This document shows, piece by piece, positions 38,801 through 48,720 of a stretch of DNA of 64,000 nucleotides. The stretch is from the NCBI GenBank assembly GCA_029207755.1, contig JARCOQ010000008.1:23673021-23737020 (forward strand), given 5' to 3'. A program made the position numbers and the translations under genes. Source of the stretch: Chamaea fasciata (lineage: Eukaryota; Chordata; Aves; Passeriformes; Sylviidae). A model generated the notes under the pieces. It was not told the origin of the DNA and searched no databases. It worked only from the letters and a program-made list of their open reading frames with translations. Position 1 is the stretch's first letter; each line of letters starts with the position of its first letter.

Positions 38801-39333
38801 ACAAATAGGGGTTTTGTCCCTGCTGTGTCCAGGTCACCATTCAGGGGGGACACTGTAGGGACCCTAAGGTTTTTAATTAAATTTGACTTATTGGAGGGGT
38901 CTGGAAGCCACTAAGCCGCCTTGCCCACCCCTCAGATGTACAAGCCTCCCAGGCTGTGGGCTGGGGGTGCGGGGAGGCAAAGTGCAACTCTCACCACAGG
39001 ACCTGTGTGCCCTATACTCCTGGGGATCCCCGAGTCTGCTGCCTCCAACGCACTTGTGTGCCCAAACCCTGACAGTATGTGGGTGCCCCAGTCTGGATCA
39101 GAACAGACGGTGAGCAGCAATTCCAACCCAAGTGGTCCCTGGATGTAGGGGACTCTGTTGCCCACAAGTTGGGGGGGGACCACCCCCAAAGATAGAGATA
39201 CCCTGAGTGCCGTCCTGCTTACCCGCCCCTCGTCCCCCCCGGGATGTCCTACTCACCACCAGAGCCCGATGATGTTAGCGGGGCAGAGGAGGATGAAGAA
39301 GAGCCCCAGCTGGGTCCGGGAGAAAGGCAGCAT
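26890..39333 (-). CDS. WNT6: WNT6, Wnt-family secreted ligand (complete)
   Basis: Secreted, lipid-modified Wnt ligand, known in vertebrates for epithelial signalling to somites, kidney mesenchyme and ectoderm. Coding exons on the minus strand are 39257-39333, 31008-31228, 27865-28166 and 27127-27588. All have GT/AG sites and phases join to 353 residues (human is 365). A hydrophobic leader (residues 1-23) precedes LWWAVGSPLVMDP. The core has RECQYQFRFRRWNC with a glycosylation site NCT, the WNT6-type RETAFVYAITAAG, WEWGGCGDD, HNNEAGRL, CKCHGLSGSC (lipid-acceptor Ser216), and the Cys-dense end CLCRFHWCCVVQC. The protein ends SLCI. Intron 1 is about 8 kb. The 3' UTR is short, with AATAAA about 210 bases after the stop. 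WNT10A follows on the same strand, the usual vertebrate tandem pair. Confidence 0.98.
26914..26919 (-). terminator. WNT6: WNT6 poly(A) signal AATAAA
   Basis: AATAAA on the minus strand 208 bases beyond the WNT6 stop codon. It is the first canonical signal downstream and predicts cleavage near 26895. Confidence 0.75.
27127..27588 (-). CDS. WNT6: WNT6 coding exon 4 (terminal)
   Basis: Encodes residues 201-353 from AVRSYMRTECKCHG to the stop at 27129-27127. It holds the lipid-acceptor Ser216 in CHGLSGSC and the Cys-rich C-terminal domain with LLCCGRGHR and FHWCCVVQC. Confidence 0.98.
   Translation of the reverse strand, partial: AVRSYMRTECKCHGLSGSCTLRTCWRKMPHFREVGDRLLERFNGAFKVMGGNDGKTLIPVGDNIKPPDKQDLIYSADSPDFCSANRKTGSLGTRGRVCNSTAMDTSGCDLLCCGRGHRDETVVLEENCLCRFHWCCVVQCRKCSVRQELSLCI
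27865..28166 (-). CDS. WNT6: WNT6 coding exon 3
   Basis: Encodes residues 100-200: RETAFVYAITAAGVSHAI, QACSMGELLQCGC, a short Pro/Thr-rich linker, WEWGGCGDDVQFGYEKS and DLHNNEAGRL. Acceptor ctgcag, donor gtaagg; ends in phase 0. Confidence 0.97.
31008..31228 (-). CDS. WNT6: WNT6 coding exon 2
   Basis: Encodes residues 26-100, including GSPLVMDPNSICRK, the charged LAGKQAELC segment and CQYQFRFRRWNCTSHSK. Acceptor tgcag, donor gtaagg; phase 2 in, phase 1 out. Confidence 0.97.
37799..37824. repeat. Perfect inverted repeat, 12-base arms
   Basis: ttttcttctttt, a tt spacer, then aaaagaagaaaa. The arms pair fully and are pure pyrimidine then pure purine. It lies in WNT6 intron 1. No function is assigned. 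Confidence 0.85.
38515..38900. promoter_or_regulatory. AT-rich candidate enhancer near the WNT6 promoter
   Basis: About 400 bases within 1 kb of WNT6 exon 1, dense in homeodomain- and TCF-like words (gcctcagataatgaatgata, ttaatagatttaaatag, tttttaattaaatttgac). Its composition is sharply different from the flanking GC-rich DNA, as in many conserved non-coding elements of Wnt loci. Conservation was not tested. Confidence 0.35.
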
Positions 39334-39770
39334 CCTGCCAGGACTGAGGAAAGCGTCGAACTCGCTCCACGCCGCTCGCCGGGAGCCGGGCAGCCCCGAG
39401 GTACGGCCGGGGCCCCGGCGGGTGGGTGCCCGCTGTCTCCCTCCACCGGGCCGGGCCGGGCAGGCAACGCGACCGGCGGGGCCGTCCGGGCCGGGCTGGG
39501 CTGGGCTGGGCAGGCACCTCCGGGCGGCTGGAGCGCGGCGCGGAGGCTGCTCCGGAGAAGGAGGAGGAGGAGGGACGGGGCTGCGAAAGCATCTGCTCCG
39601 ACAGGGAAACCGGAGCCCGGGGGGACGGACAGGGCGGGCCGGGCGGGGGGACTCCCGGGTGCCAGGCTCCGTTCCCAGCGCCGAGCCACGGACACGATAT
39701 GGGCACGGGCACCCTCCGGTAGAGGACGGTGGCCGCAGCCTGTCCGGCCCCGCGTCCCGCCGCCGCGTTT
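39200..39770. promoter_or_regulatory. CpG island at the WNT6 promoter
   Basis: CG-dense block spanning WNT6 coding exon 1 and the presumed 5' UTR and promoter, with runs such as gggccgggcgggg. No TATA box close to the start was seen. Confidence 0.75.
39257..39333 (-). CDS. WNT6: WNT6 coding exon 1
   Basis: Encodes residues 1-25 and part of Trp26: a leader with LGLFFILLCPA and the LW before the conserved WAVGSPLVM. ATG at 39333-39331; donor gtgagt at 39256-39251. Confidence 0.95.
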
Positions 39771-40130
39771 GAATGTGCAGCCCTTTTTGCGGATCTGGCT
39801 GGCACAGCCCTGCCCCCGAAGCCCCGGGATCTGCTGCGGACCTGCTCGGCACGGACCTGCCTGGCACAGCCCTGCCTGGCTCCACTCGGGGTCCTGCCGC
39901 AGCCCTGTCAAACCCGACCTGGCCTCGAGGTGTCCCTGACACCTCCCTGTCACAACTCGTGCCCGACCCTGACATCCCGGGCATGGCCTTGCCCAAATCT
40001 GGCGTCCCTGGGTTACCACCCTGCCTGGCCCTGTCCCTGGACTGGGCTCGCCTGGCACAATCCTGGCTCCTCAGACCAGTCTGTCCTGCCTGGGAAAGCT
40101 GGAGGAGTGACCCCTCACATGCATCTCCCA
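39770..40130. repeat. Degenerate GC-rich minisatellite upstream of WNT6
   Basis: Imperfect recurrences of cctgcctggcacagccctg and related words every 20-35 bases, directly upstream of the WNT6 CpG block. Much diverged. Confidence 0.6.
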
Positions 40131-41783
40131 ACACTTAACTCCAGCACTCTGGAGAGACACGCCTGGGGCAGAGGTACATGCAGGAATACGATCGAGCCAG
40201 CCCCAGGAGCAAGGAGACCAGAAGAAGAGTACGGTGATGGACATCCTGTTTATGGTAGTTTCATTTCAGGCGCAGCCGGGACCCAGAAAAGAGACAGTCC
40301 CCAGCAGTAGATCATAAGAGGAGGAGCAGCAGGAGCTGCCTGGGGCAGGAGGAAGCTGACGCACCCAGAAGGTAGCAGGGGGCCACACAAGGGCTGGGCA
40401 GCTGGGGACAGGAGGAGCCCACCGCCTGCCACACCAATTATCTCCACAGAGGAGCGTCAGGAATGGTTTTCCAGCACTCAGTCCAGTGCTCTGCATCTCT
40501 GATTCCTCTTGTGCCATTCATGGCTCCCAGCAAAAGTTGGAGATGCAGCTCCCAACCTGCTGCATCTGGGCCATGGATCCTGGGACAGCTACCCTGGGGG
40601 AGTCTCAGCTGATCTCTGCAACCAGCTAGCCCATTGGGTTACCCCAAGGAAAAAGGAGGTGTCTTCCACCCGTGATGGGCAAAGCAGAGCACTCTTGCTG
40701 CTGGTGAGACCACCTCTCCCTCCAACAGCTCTTTGTGCTCTGTCCTCCTTCATGGCCTCCCATACCCTGCCCATCTCAAGCCCCTGGCTTGCTCATCACT
40801 GTTCCCCTTGCCTTGATCACCAGCAGTTTCACCCCTTCACCTAGGCATGTCTGCTCCCTGCTAACAGCATTTGGTGGTGAATGACTCAGGCTTTATCTGC
40901 AGCTTGGCACAATTCTATCCCTCCTGGGCACAGGAGGTAAGAGACTCCCACCACCTCTGGAGGTTTCACACCTGCTCTTTCTCTGCCCTCCCACACAGGA
41001 AAACGGCTCCTGATCTGCAGCCTTGGCCATGGTGACTAGGATTGAGCTGCCCTGGCCACAGCATGGGGTCACAGGGACACAGGGACCTTCCCTGAGCTGG
41101 GCACTGTAACTGGGCTGCTGCACCATGCCCTGTTCCTGTTGCCTTTTGCCTCCACCCACCAACCTCCATCCTGGCTGTTCTACAGGGACCCCCATCACCT
41201 CTAATCTAGGGGGAGAGTCCACAACGAGCAGCCCGTGGAGGGGAGACATCCCTGCTAAGGCTGGGCGAGGCTGACACTGTACCCAGGGGCCCAGCCCCTG
41301 CCGGCAGAGCTCACTGCAACACACGGCTCATCTGCCGGCGTGTTGAAAGTGCCTGTTGTCCCTCCGCCCCTAGCGCCTGGCCTCCTTGCAAAGGCAGCGC
41401 GGGGCAGGTGAGAAGCCTTTATCTGATTTCCTAAGGGCAGAAAAATCCCTTTGATTTTGCCCCGAAAAGGGGAGTGAGAGGGGGGGTGCCGTCTCGGCGA
41501 GCAGGTGCGGCTGGTGCTCAGCAACTCGCCTTATCACGTCAGCTCTGCGTGAGGCTGGAGGGGGCTGGGGGAGCTGTGATACCCTCAGCACACTTATGGG
41601 AACTGGCCCCATTGCCTGGGTCCTATGGCAAAGCCCCCTTAGGGGGGCTGGTGGGGCAGAGTGGACAAAGGTGGGCTCCTTCCCTTGTGTCTGGATCAGC
41701 GGAGCTGCCATGGGGTGTATGCCAGGAGTTTGCCCCTATTTCACAGCTTTTCTCCCAGCTGCACAAAAATTCTCCTTTAGCAA

Positions 41784-41818
41784 GGGGAAACTGAAGCACA
41801 GAGATGCAGAGACCTGCA
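41784..41818 (+). repeat. Possible ancient SINE-core (MIR-like) remnant
   Basis: ggggaaactgaagcacagag followed by atgcagagacctgcat resembles the conserved core of MIR/CORE-SINE elements. It is too short for a firm call. Confidence 0.35.
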
Positions 41819-42049
41819 TAAGCAGGTGGGGAGTGGTTGCCTGTTCGTTAAGCCTCAGTAATTTTCTTGCTGCCTCCATTTCTGCAACAAGACCCAAAGG
41901 CACACCTACTTCAGGGGACAAGGTGACAGTGGTCATACTAATCCAGGGCATGCCACTGCCACTCTGAAGCCGCCTCCACCATCGCAGCTGATCCTTTGTC
42001 TCTGCCTTTCCTTGCCTCTTGCAGCTCACTCCCCCCGCCCCCCCCCCGG

Positions 42050-42150
42050 CTTTTGTGTTATTACAAATTATAAAACAATTTTTTCCTGCCGTCCCACATT
42101 CTTCTGCCTCCTGCAAGAATTTTAATGTATTTATTTTTGCTATCAGGGGA
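42050..42150. promoter_or_regulatory. AT-rich candidate regulatory island
   Basis: About 100 bases (ttattacaaattataaaaca, aattttaatgtatttatttt) between a C run and a CG-rich flank, 2.7 kb upstream of the WNT6 start codon. Called on composition alone. Confidence 0.25.
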
Positions 42151-43724
42151 AAGCGCCGTGTTCCTCGGCCACCCCCAGGCAGCCCCGGCCCCACTTGGCC
42201 ACTGATGGAAATTAATGATGGAGGATGCAGGGGGAGAACAGATATCCCTGCATCCCTGCAACAGAGAGGTGGGGGGACAGGACACCCCCAACCAGCCATG
42301 TTTTTTCCCAGTGGCAAGGTCTGCAGAGGATAGAGAACTCAGCTGTGGTAGGGGTGATGGGACAGAGGAGCTGGACCCCAGGAGAAGATGTTGGTTGTGG
42401 GCTGAGAAGGGAACAGTTATTGGGTGTCTGGGCAGAGCCAAGAGGTGCTTTGAGGTCCTGCTTTGAGGGTGCTGTGTTAGAGAATTGTCCCCATATAGCG
42501 GCATGACTCTGAAGTCCTCTTGAGGGAGAGGAGACTTCCCCGGGATTCCAGCCCACTCTGAGTCTTGTGACAGCATCCCCAGTAATCCCCAGCCTGCTTG
42601 TGAGACAAAGCATCCCCTGAGTGGCCTATCCTGCAGCCCCCACTGAACTCCCTCTGCCTCTTGGCTGGTGCCCTGATACTGTGCTGAGCTCTGTGTCTCA
42701 CTCCCAACCATGCAGCCCCAAGGGCATGGATGGGGGTACCCTGCTCCAACAGCCCTCCTACCCCACAGCCACAAGGCTGGGGGGGGCTCTGGCTGCTGAG
42801 AGAGAACAGACAGAGGAGGAAGTAATGGGCCTTTCCCGCTGTGGGGAAAGCGTGGCGATTTCCAACCCAAACACCCTGGCGCTCAGCGGCCGCATACTTT
42901 CCCAGCATCCCTCCCCTTCTTTATTCCTGAGGACACTGGCAATCAAACCCACGTTGGCCTCATCTCCTGCTCCTGCAGTGAGGTCATCGAGCTGTGTTTG
43001 TGACATCCCGGCATTTCCATAGCAGCGCGCTGTGATGTCATAAGCCCAGGTTGCGACCTCACGGCAGGAGGAGAATGATCTTATTAAAACAACATGGTCC
43101 CCATCCATGGCTGCTCACAGCCGGGGGACTCGAGTGCAGGGTAGCAGCCAGCAGACAGGCCTGTGGCAGCCAGGGGGATGATGAGGATGGTGACCTCTCT
43201 GGGGTTATGTCACCAGTGGGAGATGGTGATGACACAGGGCATGATCCAGTGCTCAAAGTGGAGGCTGGCCCCCAGGGCTGAGCTCCCAACTGATGCAAAC
43301 ACACAAGCCACATGGTGCTGAAGTGACAGTGAATTTGGGGACAGCCATGCTAGAACTTACTCCTCAGGGTCCCCCAGGCCTGGCCACAATGCTACCCACC
43401 TCTGGGACCAAGCGTCTGGGGCCTTATCGGGGTGCAGAGCCCTTTCATGTCAGACTGGCGGGCAGCAAGCAGAGCTGATGAGGACCTGTCCCCAGATCAG
43501 AGCCGCCCGGTGCTGACAGCGACTGTGGGGCCCATTCTTAAATTAGACAAGTCCCCCTCCCCCTGGCCAGCACTCCTGGCCCTGCCCCATGGCTGGACAT
43601 AGCCTGGGACATCACAGCCCACAGCACTTTACGTGACCAGCATGACCCACACACATATGTGCACACACCTGTCAGCACACAGCATACCCTCAGGGAGGGC
43701 TGGTCATCCCTTGGGCACTGACAG

Positions 43725-43925
43725 GCAGGAGATGGAAGGATGGATGGAGGGACAGGCAGATGGGTGGGTAGCTCTCTAGATGGGCAGGTAAGTGTGAAGC
43801 TGGGTGGGAAGAGTAATGTATGCATTTGTTGATGGATGGATGGATGAGTGTACAAACAGCTCAGTAGATGGATAAAGAGATGGCTGTGAGAAAGCTACTT
43901 ACACGTGTGGATGGATGGATGGATA
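43725..43925. repeat. (GGAT)n-like tetranucleotide cluster
   Basis: Interrupted arrays of gatg/ggat units, the cleanest at 43831-43847 and 43909-43924, separated by degenerate copies. Confidence 0.85.
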
Positions 43926-46145
43926 GGAGAAGGGATGGCCCTAGCAGCACTCTTTAGTGAGCCCGTATAGCTCTGGACATTGTTGCTCTTTCCAAACAAC
44001 CTAAGTTTCACACAGCATCTATCCTGGGAGAGAAGCGAACATCCATGTCCCAAGGGGAGAAAATTTGCCTTTCTCTGCAAAACAATTTGAGGGCCTGACT
44101 TTGTGCTGCTGCAGCAGTGCACCCTCACTGCTAGCACAGAATCCACTCTCCACTGCCTAGAGGGGAAACTGAGGCCAAGGAGACTGGCTTGCAGAACAAC
44201 AAAGCTGAAACCACCCCTCTTCAGGGAGGCATGGCTCTGTGGCCAGTCCCACTCATTCCGGCTCCCCACACGTCCATCTGTCCATCCATGGGAAGGACAC
44301 GCATATCTGGGCTGCAGGCAATGCCGCTGTCCTTGGGCCCCCGCGGGCTGTAAACATGATGTCATGTGGCAGCACACACAGCCCGCTCTGTGTGCGGGTC
44401 CCCGAATGGGCTTCACAACTTCTGCGTGGGAGGCATCCACCATGGCCCACAGCCAAGGGAACTGGAGTCAGGAGATAAAATCAGGTTTGCTTTAGGCTGG
44501 AGCAAACAGCCCTTTGCAGGAGGAGTAAGGGACAGGGAGAGCAGATGGAAAGAGGAGACATCTCCCCATCTTGGAGAATTTGGCAGGGAGCAGAGGTGAT
44601 GTGGGAAACTCCAGGAAAGCCCGGCACTGATCTTGCTGGTCTCAGGTCGGCTCCTACTTGACTTAGAATAACTCTATAGGCACTTGAAGTCACTAATCAG
44701 CCAGGACCACTTGAGAGCAGCCTGGGGCTGCCTCCCGTCTCCTGTGATAACAGCATGCCAGCCTCAGCTTCTCTCCTGCAACCCACTCTCACGACCTCAG
44801 GGAAAGGTCCTGGCCCACCAGGGTCCCATGGGGCACAAAGCAGGGGGAGCCTGGATCAGAGCCTTCTGCCAAGTGCTGAGCCCTCCATGGTAGTCGTGGG
44901 GGACACACCATCATGCTGGTTGATTTGCCTCTTGTTTCAAAAGCTTTGTGCTGTCCCCAAGCCCCTGCTCAGGTCTGAGGGGTCAGACAGAGGGAAATGA
45001 GGGGAAGGGGACCTTTGGGAGAGGGCCAAGAGGCTCCCACTTGAACTCTCTGTGTCGGAGAAGAGTAGCTGTCTCCAGACCTGGGATCTGTCCACATCCT
45101 TCTTGATCTCCCCATGTCCCCCTTTGCAGCCCCACTGGCCCCAGCACGGCTCATGACTCAGGCAGTGACAGTGTGGTGACACACAGTTGATGTAACAGGC
45201 TATCTCTAGTTCAGTGCTTTGAGCTGTTTACAATCCTCAGGACCCAGAATCAGCCTTCTCACAGACTGGGCTTCCCTGGGGATGAGTCAAGGGATGCCCT
45301 CCCCTGGGACACCCCACTTCCTCCCCCCCATCTGTGGGAGAGCAAATCGGGGTCAGTAGATGCAGCTCTGGGAAAGATTTCCAGCCCTTGGGTGACACTG
45401 CTCAAGTCACATAAAGAAGCTGCCTATCCCTCTGAGGAGAACCACCAGCCAGGACCCTCCATAAGCAGTGTGGTGGATGGTTGAGGGACAGAGAGGCAGG
45501 GGCCCCCACAGTGCCTGCATCTGCACCCGCAGGTCCCGCCAGTGAGATGAGGTCGGACCTGAAAATGGGTCTATGGTATGAGTAGAGTCACAGCATCCCT
45601 GGGGCAAAGTGACACACAGGATGTGACCTGCCACCCCCAGCTCTACATCCCCATGGCTTAAGACAGCATTTGCTCTCCCGCCTCTGCTGCGTTTGTCGCC
45701 AAGCTGGGCTGGCCCCGCACTGCAGGACCTCCCGGGAGCTGGCGGTGTCCCTGGCTCCACGCGGCATCCTCCGGCCGTGGATGTGTCATGGTCCAGCCTG
45801 TTCCCTTCGGAAGTCCCCGCCGGGCGACTCTGAGACGGGCTGATTCACTCAACCCTCCCGGCCCCCCTCCAGCACGGCCTCCCCCACAACCCTGGCAGTG
45901 GCCCCGGCGGAGCCCCCGGCCGGTCTCCGCCGCCGCTCCCGCCGTCCGAGGACGGGGAGCACAGCCTAGCGGCAGCAGCGGGAAGTAGCCAGGATAACGG
46001 TGCCCTTCTCCGTGTCCCGAGCAGGTTGCGGGGCACCGGGAACCGGCCTGGGGAGTCACTGCGGTGGTGGTACAGCCTGCCTTTCCACAAGGCCGAGTGC
46101 GAGGTCCTGAACACAGGTCGGGGCGACCCCAGTGCCAGTTTTGTC

Positions 46146-46172
46146 GGATGGATGGATGGATGGATGGATGGA
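46146..46172. repeat. (GGAT)n microsatellite
   Basis: Six to seven perfect GGAT units. It is the same unit as at 43.8 kb but an independent array. Confidence 0.95.
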
Positions 46173-46344
46173 GTGCTGCCCTGCAGAGAACGAGTATGGG
46201 GCACTGGTGGATCAAAACCAGTATATGAGCCGACAATGTGCACTTGCAGCCCAGAAAGCAGATCACATCTGAGCCTGGAAAATAAGCATGCCCAGCAGGG
46301 CAGGGAAGGTTGTTGCTCGTGCTCCACTCCACACTAGTGAGAAC

Positions 46345-46655
46345 CCATCCGGAGTAGAGCAGCTCTGGGGTCCTTAGTGCAAGAGGCATGAACCTGTTGG
46401 AGCAGGTTCAGACGAGCCAGAAAAGGCTACAAAATGACTGGGGGCCTGAAGCACCTCTCCCATGAAGGCAGGCTGAGAGATTTTTGTTGTTCAAAATGGA
46501 GAAGGCTCAGGAACATCTTATTGCAACCTTTCAATATATAAACGGAGTTATATGAACGATGGAGAGAGAGCTTTTACCAGGAAGTGTAGTTTTCCGTCTT
46601 TTTGCAAGAGGCAATTATTTTAAACAGAAAGAGGTTGCAGAATTCCACTGCCCAG
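46345..46655 (+). mobile_element. CR1 LINE fragment, sense orientation
   Basis: The plus strand carries the usual order of words from the CR1 3' region in degraded form: agcacctctcccatgaaggc, aggctgagag, gaaggctcagg, cttattgcaacctttcaata, then an A/T-rich tract and attattttaaacagaaagag. Diverged with small indels and no open reading frame, so it is a dead remnant. Confidence 0.8.
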
Positions 46656-47589
46656 AAAGGGGAACCACAGTTACAGCAGGCTGGGAGAGGCCAAGGCATC
46701 CTCTGCCAGGGCCAGTGAGAGCTACAGGGTCTCAGTTTCGCAGGCTGGGAAGCTCACACAAGTCCTCGTGCCGGGGCTCTCCTGCTGCCCCGGCTCTGAA
46801 CCTGGCTGGGGCGGCGCAGGAGACAGAGCTAGCTGTGAGCAGCCATGAGATGGCAGCAGGCGCTTGTTCTTGGCTGTCTCAGCATGGGGTGCCTCTGGGG
46901 TGTCTACAGGCACAGAGGTGCCCGTGTCCTGCCCCGCCGTCCCGGCTCTGCTGGCAAGGAGCACACAAAGCATAAGCCTGGAGCCCGGCGTGGGACACTC
47001 CCACTCCCCTGGTGAGACAGGACCGAGAGCAAGAGCAGCCACTCACGGGGCTCTCAGATACCTGCCCATCCTCACACAACCTCCCTGTCCAGGACCTTGT
47101 ACCCAATGCCCGATAAGGGCGGTTAATGATCAGCACTGGTGTCCCAGGGACATGGTGCTGGACACCCCTGGAGTGACACCTGGGCAGAGTGCTGCCCTGC
47201 CTACACGTCCTGCATGCATGGTCCTAGACACCCCAGCAGGGTCCTGCTCATGGGCTGGACAGTTTGGCCTCCACCAGCTAGAAGCAGGAGCTGAGGCCCT
47301 TCTCTCCCTGGCATGAAAACATACCAACCTCCCGCCAGTTTGTTGCCAGCAGCCACAGTGGGCTTACCAAGGTCTCCCTATCTGTGGTCTCGGCTATCAG
47401 TGCCTGGAGGAAGTGTTGAAGGAGAACTCGGGACAGTTTGGACCCAGCTCCCCACAGCACCATCCTGCACTGCTGGGGGACAAGGCAGACATGGGGGGGT
47501 GACAGGCAGGGGACAGAAGCAGGGCAGGAGAGCTCAGTCCAGGAGGGCAAGCAGACCTGAAGAACAGGCCCCAGTGGTGAACCTGGAGC

Positions 47590-48010
47590 TGAAGCAAGGT
47601 GTGCAGGGTCTGGCATGTGGTACCCAGTGCCAGAGTGCAATGCCAGTGCTGGCACATGTTGTGCCCCGGCTGGTGCTGTGCCCAGTCCTCATGCCCGTGC
47701 CTGGTGTGCAATGTCTAGCACCCACTGCCTCTGTGCAATGCCCAGGATGCAGCACCAGGTGCTGCAGGCTCCATTGTGCCAGGGTGCTGTACCTGCCATG
47801 CCAGTGCTGGCTGCCAGCTGCCTTGTGTGTAGTTCCATCATGCACAACACATGGAACTCAGTACCTGGTATGTGGCACTGGGTACCGTTAATGCCAGTTC
47901 CAGAACCTAGCACCCGCGGTGCCTGGTCTGTGATGCTGCTGAGCAAGTCACCAGTGTCCAGTATTTGGTGTATGGCTCACGGTACCCAGTGTGCTGTACC
48001 GAGTACATGG
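47590..48010. repeat. Degenerate minisatellite upstream of CYP27A1
   Basis: Repeated variants of gtgcaatgcccagtgctg, gtgcctggtgtgcaatg and ggtacccagtg every 15-30 bases. It runs up to the CYP27A1 CpG block, where similar but CG-richer units continue to about 48230. Confidence 0.7.
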
Positions 48011-48019
48011 CACACTGCA

Positions 48020-48720
48020 GCCGGTCTCCACGGCCCGGTAGAAGGTGTTCCGCAGCCGGCACAAGGCGCACGGCATGGACTGCCCGGTGCCCGGCCTCCG
48101 CTGAGCGGCAGCCGGTACCCCGCATCCAGAGCGCAGCAGCCGGGGCCAGTATCCGTTGCGCAACGCACCGGGTGCGCGATTCTCTATTCCCGGTGCGCCG
48201 TACCCAGTGTGCGATTCTCAGCCCCCGGCGCCGGTGCCCGGTTGCCGCCCCCGCGCCGCCCCCCGCACCGCCTCCGGTGCCGCCCCCCACCACCCTCGGT
48301 GCCTCCCCGCCCCGCCCCGTCCCGTGCGCTGCCGACGGAGCATGGCGGGCCCGAGCGGCGGGGCCCGGCGGCCGCTGCTGCCGCTTCTGCTGCGCCCCCG
48401 CCCGCCGCCGCCGCGCAGCAGCCCGGGACCGCCGCGCAGGACCGGGGGCTCGGCGGCAGCGGCGGCGGGGCCGGCGCGGCTGAAGGGACCGGAGGAGCTA
48501 CCGGGGCCGGGGCTGTTCCGTACTTTCGTCTGGCTGTTCCTGCGGGGCTACCTGCTGCACACGCACCGGCTGCAGGTGCGCCGGGGCAGCCCGGCTCGGG
48601 GGCTGCGGGGGTGCGGGGGTCGGGCTGCGTGGGGGCCTGGCGACCCTGCACGGGGGCGTAGGTGCGGGGGGAGGGTTGGGAGGGGTGCGTGGGATGGAGG
48701 GGCTTCCGGGGGGACTTCAG
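48020..48720. promoter_or_regulatory. CpG island at the CYP27A1 promoter
   Basis: CG-dense block covering CYP27A1 exon 1 and the 300 bases before it, with no TATA box close to the ATG. It is consistent with broad, constitutive initiation. Confidence 0.75.
48342..48575 (+). CDS. CYP27A1: CYP27A1 exon 1
   Basis: Residues 1-78: Arg/Pro/Ala-rich presequence, [11 protein letters not shown] and [12 protein letters not shown]. The start ATG follows gacggagc. Donor gtgcgc is weaker than average; ends in phase 0. Confidence 0.9.

Larger units (their letters stand above)
31229..39256. other. WNT6 intron 1, non-coding
   Basis: About 8 kb with no recognisable exon. It contains AT-rich islands (33235-33290, 38515-38900), a 12-base-arm inverted repeat at 37799-37824, and several short words resembling a SINE core (ggga aactgaggca at 32877-32890 and 33041-33053). 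Confidence 0.6.
40131..47590. other. WNT6-CYP27A1 divergent spacer
   Basis: About 7.5 kb between two diverging 5' ends with no recognisable gene. It holds GGAT-type tetranucleotide tracts (43725-43925, 46146-46172), a CR1 fragment (46345-46655), a SINE-core-like word (41784-41818) and an AT-rich island at 42050-42150. Confidence 0.6.

Noticed and set aside
39253..40134. Minus-strand open frame extending WNT6 upstream by nearly 270 codons
   Set aside because: The upstream part is CpG-island and minisatellite DNA with no Wnt similarity. The ATG at 39333 gives a proper signal peptide matching the family.
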